DNA of 64,000 nt from Gastrodia elata (taxonomy: Eukaryota; Streptophyta; Magnoliopsida; Asparagales; Orchidaceae): the NCBI GenBank assembly GCA_016760335.1, contig CM028671.1, forward strand, positions 37,483,456-37,547,455. The letters are read 5' to 3'. Below the pieces are notes generated by a model. That model saw only the letters and a list, made by a program, of their open reading frames with translations. It was not told the DNA's origin and did not search any database. Below are positions 58,505 through 64,000 of this stretch, piece by piece (the stretch's first letter is position 1; each line of letters begins with the position of its first letter). The translations under genes and the position numbers were made by a program.

Positions 58505-58763
58505 TGAGGACAATTGAATTTACTTTAATTGTATTTAATTTAGTTTGTAATAACTTAATTTAGGTGATAATTTTACTTTATTTATGTGCCAGATTCATTT
58601 TCATTTTACTTGCTTGGTTTAAATAGTGTATTGAATGAATTGAGTTGCTTCATATTTTATACTTATTTACATTACCACTAACTTATTTACCTCAACAAGA
58701 TTCTTGGCCACATAACACTTAATGCTGGGTTAATTTCCTTATAATTTAATGTTAAGTGATTTG

Positions 58764-58815
58764 GTAACACTCTAGTATTGGATTGGGCTCTTGATCCGAT
58801 ATTGGGGTCGTTACA
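58764..58815 (+). other. Terminal hairpin of LTR G
   Basis: An outer pair GTAAC (58764-58768) / GTTAC (58810-58814) and an inner pair TATTGGAT (58776-58783) / ATCCGATA (58794-58801), with one wobble. Confidence 0.65.
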
Positions 58816-59945
58816 AGATGTTATAGATAAATATATTATTTCTAATGAATTTGATTTCTCTGTTATCACCTTTTTGGATGGTGGCCCCAATGATAAAATT
58901 GGCAACCTTAATACTATCAACTTTGTCTCTGAAATAGACCCCAAATTTAGTGACAGTTTAAATGCCAATTTTTCCACTTTAATTACTTATTATACTCTCA
59001 ATAATAGTAATGTTGATTTATGCGATGCTATTATTAATGTTTTCCCACACAAGTCAACCATTTGCAGTTCTGCTCATAGAGTTAATGAGGCATCCCAGAA
59101 GATCCAAATGGCTTCAGATGATAAGTTGAATTTCTCTCCTCCCAAAAGTACTTTTAAAATCAAAACTACAAAGATCTCCAATAAAATAAAAAGTGGTACA
59201 TCTTATTCTAATAGGTAAAAACCTTTTTCAAATCTTTTTGATAATAACAATGCAAATATTAAACAAAATAAAAGTTGTTTAACTAGATCAAATTGAATTT
59301 TCCAGAAGCCCCTTGCAGTGTATCTAATGTTTCTCAATGAATTTTATGTTTTGGAATATTTGAGGCATTGGTAATGCCTCCTCTAAAAATAGATTAAAGC
59401 ATATCATTCATGAAAATAAAATCAATATTGTTGGTCTCTTTGAACCTAAGCTCAATATGGATTGTGCCTCGGCTATATGAGATTTCATTAATCTCAACTT
59501 CTGTACCACCTCTTCCTCCAACGAAATCTGGGTTTTCTAGTTCAACATTTAGAGTCCTGAAATCATATCTCCATGCGACCAAGCCAATCATATGAAATTC
59601 ACCAATAATGATTTCACTTTTGTGGCATTCCTTGTTCATGCTAACAATCGCAGGATGGAGAGATTGGTCTTGTGAGATTTCATAAGAAAATACAACTCCA
59701 CCAACTTACCTTGGATCATGGGAAGAGATTTCAATGCTGTTCTCAATCAAAATGAACACAAAGATTATGTGGGAAATCACTCACAATTGACATTTGATTT
59801 TAACTTTACCATTCTAGAATGTGGACTTGATGATTGTAAATATATCGGTGCTTCTATTACTTGGCCCTCAAGAAAACAAATTTGCTCGTCTTGATCATTT
59901 TATGATAAAAAAATGTTTGTTGTAACTATTTCTCTGAGCTTAAAA
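58816..59945 (+). mobile_element. L1 LINE remains (possible ORF1 end and ORF2 endonuclease start)
   Basis: The frame open to 59218 gives an Asn/Ser-rich region without a recognised domain, possibly part of ORF1. From about 59345, another frame reads FWNIRGIGNASSKNRLKHI, typical of the L1 ORF2 start (APE-type endonuclease), with EPKL shortly after. Further pieces about 59560-59900 include WIMGRDFNAVL with EH downstream, and CGLDD followed by GASITW. Stops and frameshifts break it and the reverse transcriptase is absent. The endonuclease would nick target DNA; this copy is inactive. Confidence 0.75.
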
Positions 59946-61556
59946 ATTAAACTTAATTATAAGTAATAAGATATCTTTTATTAATATATTAGTTGTCTAA
60001 CCTTAATGATTGAGGCTAATCAAGTCCCTAATTAATTTAAGACCTTAGCTGAATATCGTAATCAATTGATATATATATATATATATATATAATTATTTAT
60101 ACATATGAAGTTTTAAAATTATTAATTTAAACATAGAATTAATTATGTAATATAAGCGGTGATTTATTGTTAGAATTTAACTTAGAATCTTAGCTTAGGA
60201 TATAATTACTAGTGTATCCTAATATTCCTAACTAAACTCCAATTCTGACCTTCATTTCTAGTTGCTAAGTCTTAGCTTATACAAGCCATTAAACTTAATT
60301 TCCATTTTAAAAAGGACTCTATTAACTAAAATTTAATTATCATATTATCAATTTCAATTATATTTGCCTACTAGTTTCAATACTAAAGTCTAAGGAATTA
60401 TTCTCTTTACTTCTAATGTGATGTTTAATCAAGATCTTCAGATTGGAGAGAATTCTATTAGTTTCCTATACTAATAAGGACCTCTAATTCTCTATTTGCT
60501 AATATGTAGATGTTACAATCAAGTTAGTTATGTTCCTACCTTATCAGTTTAAACAATATTACACCTTCTGATGCCTCTATAATGGTTTATAGAATGATGG
60601 GTTCTATGCTATGTTGATTTTGAGTTTGATCTACTTAAATATAAGAGTTAGGCATTACCCTATCAATATTCTAATCTAATGTTCTATTAATAGTCCATTA
60701 GGGTTTAAACTAGTTCTTAAGCCATCCAGTAAGACAAAAAAGGGCTTAACTGATGTTAAGCGCAAATGGGATAATTAATTTACAATTTTTTAAGCCTCTA
60801 AATTTGATATTATCTAAATTGGTATCCAAATAATATATTAATGATAAATTATGATTCTACATAATATAAGGTGTCCAATGACATAATTTTTTTGAATTTG
60901 GAGCTCTCTAGGCTCAAGTATGTGCTAATTACTCATAATTGTAATTAGTAAATGCTTCAGTAAAAATAATTATCAAAAATAAAATTTTATATCATAATAA
61001 TGTTCAACGTATTTTTCTGATCATTTCGGTTAATCATTTCAATGTATTTGAATTAACATTTTCCAATTTATTTCATTAATTTATTTGGAATTTAATTTTC
61101 CTAAAGTTTTCAATTATTTAATGAAATCTTCCTTGGAATATTTCTCTTTAAATAAAACCGCATGATTATAAGTCGGTCAGTCAGCCGTCGGGGAGTCGTG
61201 CTAGCTTATATTCTAGGAGAATATTCACAGCACAATTTCACGTATGTTGTGGGTTGACCCTCTCGGCACTTTACATCTCGTCGATGAGAAGATAACCTGA
61301 AGCTTGATAAGTTAGGGTTTCTTGTAAAGCTTAATTTCTCGAGCTATACATAGCTAAGATTTTCATTCATGGATTCAAAATGATCATGATGATAAGAGCA
61401 ACTAATGGATCAAAGAGACATAATTATAATTTACTAAATTGTTCAATCTTTATTCAATTGAGCACAAATTTATAGTTTACTATTGAGGGGTAATACTCAT
61501 TCCATAGTGGGCCATTTAACCTCAACATGGTCCTGGCATGTTCCTTGGGTCAAGGT
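59946..61556. other. AT-rich repeat-derived stretch without a gene
   Basis: It contains a short TA run at about 60070-60090 and sequence in the style of the family-1 LTR interior (59.95-60.1 kb). A small GC-richer patch lies at 61.16-61.28 kb. No conserved frame is seen. Confidence 0.35.
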
Positions 61557-62870
61557 TGTAACAGTCCAAATTGTTACCCTAGTCAATATTACTAAATTAA
61601 GTTCTGACTTTGATTCTAGTACTCTAATTAGGTCATTAGGAGTTCACCACAAAGACTTAAACCAAATTAGGGGTCAAATGGATCAAACATTGATTCTAGG
61701 AATTTTAGAAACCCTAGAAATTAACCTAAATAAATTGATCTCAAATCAAAAAGCAGACTTTGCCATTGCGCTCATTGTCCCCAAATTAGCTAAGGGTGAT
61801 ATTTTGGTGGCAATCAGAAGTCATCAAAAATTCCTCGAATAATTTAATATATTTAAAATACCACAGAAATTAAGAAAAATAAATACTCGTCAAAATTGAA
61901 ATCCGACTTCGTCGTTGTGTCTCTCAACTTACAATTAGCTAGAGGTGATTTATTGAAAATTTTTTGGAGTCATTTAATTATTTAAATTTAGTTAGGAAAT
62001 TATGCTTATAATATTTGAAATTAAATTTTATTTTATTCTCCTTAATGACGTCGTTGCTCACGCCGTTTAATCCGCACCTTCCATCATCACTACCATTTGA
62101 ACTAACAATAGCTGTGAGCCATTCGATCAGCAAATTGAATGTCTATCATCTGTCATCTCGTGATCCATGCTATCCCCTCCACGTGGTGTACAGTGTCCGG
62201 GTGCCGCCGCAGTTTCCCAATCTGCTGCACCCCAAGCGTTGTAGTCTCTGCCTAGGCGCCCTTACTTACTCATCTGTGTGTAAGGCTCCACCTTTCCATG
62301 CTATTGGAGCCTCGGGCGCTGAAGATCAAGTCTCTATAAACCCTAACCCGTTCGACCATCCACGCATCATCCTTAGATCCAATTGAGCAATTTTTCTTTC
62401 ATAAAGCTATTGCATGATGTAGATTAGCAATTGAGCAGACCTGATCATGTTAGACCAGGTCCGATCGACTCAACTGCGTGATGGATACACAGTGATCCAT
62501 AATGCCTCCATCTTCGTCGAGCCATAACCGCTAGGGCTCGACCTAGCTTGCGCTTACGACCACCTCTCATGGTGAAACCGCCAGCAACAAGTAGCCCACA
62601 ATGTGGCCTCCCCATTGGTGTGCAAGTCGGACCTTGGCGATGACTGTAGGGCCACTGAATTACGTGCCCTAATCCAGTTTTCATTAAGAAGTCAAGAGAA
62701 TCGATGGACGTGTGTGGCATGCGGACCTGACCCACGTATAACCCTACCACGCCACACGTGTGGTGATGAATCCATAATTTATATCATTAAAAGAGGAAAA
62801 ATTTCATACAAGTCCTTATTAGAAATAGCCCACCTTGATCAAATTCTACTTATTTTCAGGTAAAATGTTT
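61557..62870 (+). mobile_element. Family-1 LTR start (I)
   Basis: It begins TGTAACAGTCCAAATTGTTACCC (start palindrome GTAACA/TGTTAC) and follows A closely: GCAGACTTTGCCATTGCGC at about 61.75 kb and CAATTAGCTAGAGGTGAT at about 61.93 kb. The GC block is at 62.04-62.76 kb with AGCCATTCGATC at 62.11 kb. It breaks off at the family-2 LTR M. Open frames here (61483-61842, 62015-62386, 62445-62750) are chance or LTR sequence. Confidence 0.7.
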
Positions 62871-62899
62871 GCATAGCAATTTCTGTGAGAATCTGGAGT

Positions 62900-64000
62900 A
62901 TTTCTGCAATTTCTGAGAGAAAACCACTACAGCACGTTAGCGCGCTGCAGGGGTCAGTGTGCTGCAGCGTGCCATAGTGCACCCCGGCTACTGGCAAGCA
63001 GAAAACACTATCCCAAGGGGATTTCTAAAATATGGAGCGATTCCACTATCGCACGCTACAGCGTGCCCTAGCGCACTCTTGCAAATAGGTTTTCAAACTT
63101 GAATCACTGCAGCACGCTACAGCAGGTAAGTTTTCAAACTTAAACAGCCACGGCGCACCGCATCGGGTAAATTCTCAAACTTAAACCGCTCCAGTGCGCC
63201 GCGGCGAGTAAGTTATCGAACTGGAACCGCTTCAGCGCATCGCAGTGGGTAAATTCTCGAACTTAAACTGCTTCAGTGCACTACAGCGGGTAAGTTTTCA
63301 AACTTGAACCACTACAGCACGACATAGTGGGTAAGCTTTCGAACTAGAACTGCTACAGTGTGCCGCGGCAGGTAAGTTTTAGAACTTAAACTGCTATCAC
63401 GCGCCACAGTGCGCTACCGCGAATCGAGTTTGAAAGATAAAATATACTATAGCGCACAGCCGCAGATGGAATTGCAAACTTGATCCACTACAACACGCCA
63501 TAGCGCCCTACAGTGCACTATAGAAGGCACTAAATTTCTATCTTCTTAAGGCATTAATTACAGCTGAGACAAGACCCACAGTCTGCTACTGTTTCTGAAC
63601 TACCATATCTTCTACAGTAGAATATTTTTAAATAGAAAAGGGAAGGTTTTGAAATGATTATCAGATTTTTAAATGGAAAAGGAGAAGTCATTTCATACCT
63701 CATGTGGTTTGTGCACTCATGACAACAGAAATATGGAGGTAAAAGCTAGATTTTGACTGCAAGAGAGGAGATTGACTCCTCTAAGATAATAGCTTCTTTT
63801 TACAAGAGAAGGGTTTCCAATTTTCACTCAAAAATTCTAACTTTTGAAAGTCTGCATAAAAAAAGAAGGAGAACTCTCCAAAGGAGGTTGAAGAGACTAT
63901 TGTTAGAGAAAATGAAGTCAAGCAACACTAAGGAGCTAAGGGAAAGGAAGAAAGGAAGAAGAGTAGAGATCTAGAGAACCCCATTGAGGGTTGTTACTAG
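62900..64000 (+). mobile_element. Family-2 LTR (M), runs off the window
   Basis: A GC repeat block (62.93-63.53 kb), then a leader with GGAGAACTCTCCA (about 63.87 kb) and a GA-rich stretch, as in L. The small open frame 63753-63974 is purine-rich leader, with no family match. Confidence 0.5.
63084..63411 (+). repeat. 41-bp minisatellite, eight copies
   Basis: Unit starts are 63084, 63125, 63166, 63207, 63248, 63289, 63330 and 63371, with no indel. Each unit has an AT-richer half beginning GGTAAGTTTTCAAACTT (or a variant) and a GC-rich half like CTACAGCGCGCCRCAGCG. Several units contain GGTAAGT, a strong 5' splice-site match. Confidence 0.93.

Larger units (their letters stand above)
55731..58815 (+). 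mobile_element. Family-1 LTR (G), interrupted by LTR L
   Basis: The left part (55.73-56.4 kb) resembles B around 6.6-7.5 kb (hairpin satellite, then CATGCCAAAATTTTTA). The right part (58.14-58.82 kb) resembles B around 8.98-9.76 kb and ends GGGGTCGTTACA. Between them lies a family-2 LTR. The start of G was not found. Confidence 0.55.

Noticed and set aside
61483..62750. Three open frames of 101-123 codons
   Set aside because: They overlap the start and GC block of family-1 LTR I and match its non-coding landmarks.
1..64000. tRNA or rRNA genes
   Set aside because: No stretch was seen with the conserved tRNA A and B boxes in the right spacing, nor any rRNA core sequence, although this was judged by eye only.

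Overview
The window is nuclear DNA of a flowering plant. It is AT-rich, has two interrupted host genes with canonical GT-AG introns whose products match plant protein families, and is otherwise packed with nested, decayed retroelements (Ty1/copia, Tat/Athila-type and other LTR elements, LINE and SINE pieces). I see no bacterial genes, tRNA, rRNA or CRISPR array. The species cannot be named from the sequence. All alignments were made by eye.

Host genes. (1) 19203-29440, plus strand: a 12-exon prolyl oligopeptidase (S9A) gene whose predicted 731-residue product keeps the catalytic Ser/Asp/His triad; intron 5 is 4.8 kb and intron 9 is 2.2 kb, and both hold old repeats. (2) 42406-43216, minus strand: a 3-exon gene for a 217-residue UPF0548/DUF1990 protein. 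Both look intact.

Layout. 1-15 kb: a Tat/Athila-type element on the minus strand (LTR about 12.86-14.96 kb, gag-like remains at 12.54-12.30 kb and 0.84-0.001 kb). Its gag is split by a solo LTR (A, 845-12291, target duplication ATAAT), itself split by a second LTR of the same family (B, 2873-9758). 15.7-17.7 kb: more copies of that family. 19-29.4 kb: oligopeptidase gene. 31.2-36.8 kb: a broken copia element. 37.9-40.4 kb: another family-1 LTR (E) with primer site and gag start, bounded by a 142-bp duplication. 42.4-43.2 kb: UPF0548 gene. 44.2-49.1 kb: a clean 4880-bp solo LTR (D, target duplication GTGTG). 50.4-58.8 kb: further family-1 LTRs (F, G) and a family-2 LTR (L). 58.8-59.9 kb: L1 LINE remains. 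61.6-64 kb: another family-1 LTR start (I) and a family-2 LTR (M) with a 41-bp minisatellite.

Most striking signal. The long-LTR family (family 1: A, B, D, E, F, G and 15.7-17.7 kb copies) carries a fixed series of hairpins whose sequences differ between copies while the stems still pair: a palindrome at the LTR start, a middle hairpin, an upstream hairpin array, a TTAGACA/TGTCTAA-type hairpin, a hairpin with an ATG in its 3' arm, a short acidic reading frame, and a hairpin at the LTR end. Repeated compensatory change suggests selected RNA or DNA structure. I cannot search databases, so novelty is untested.
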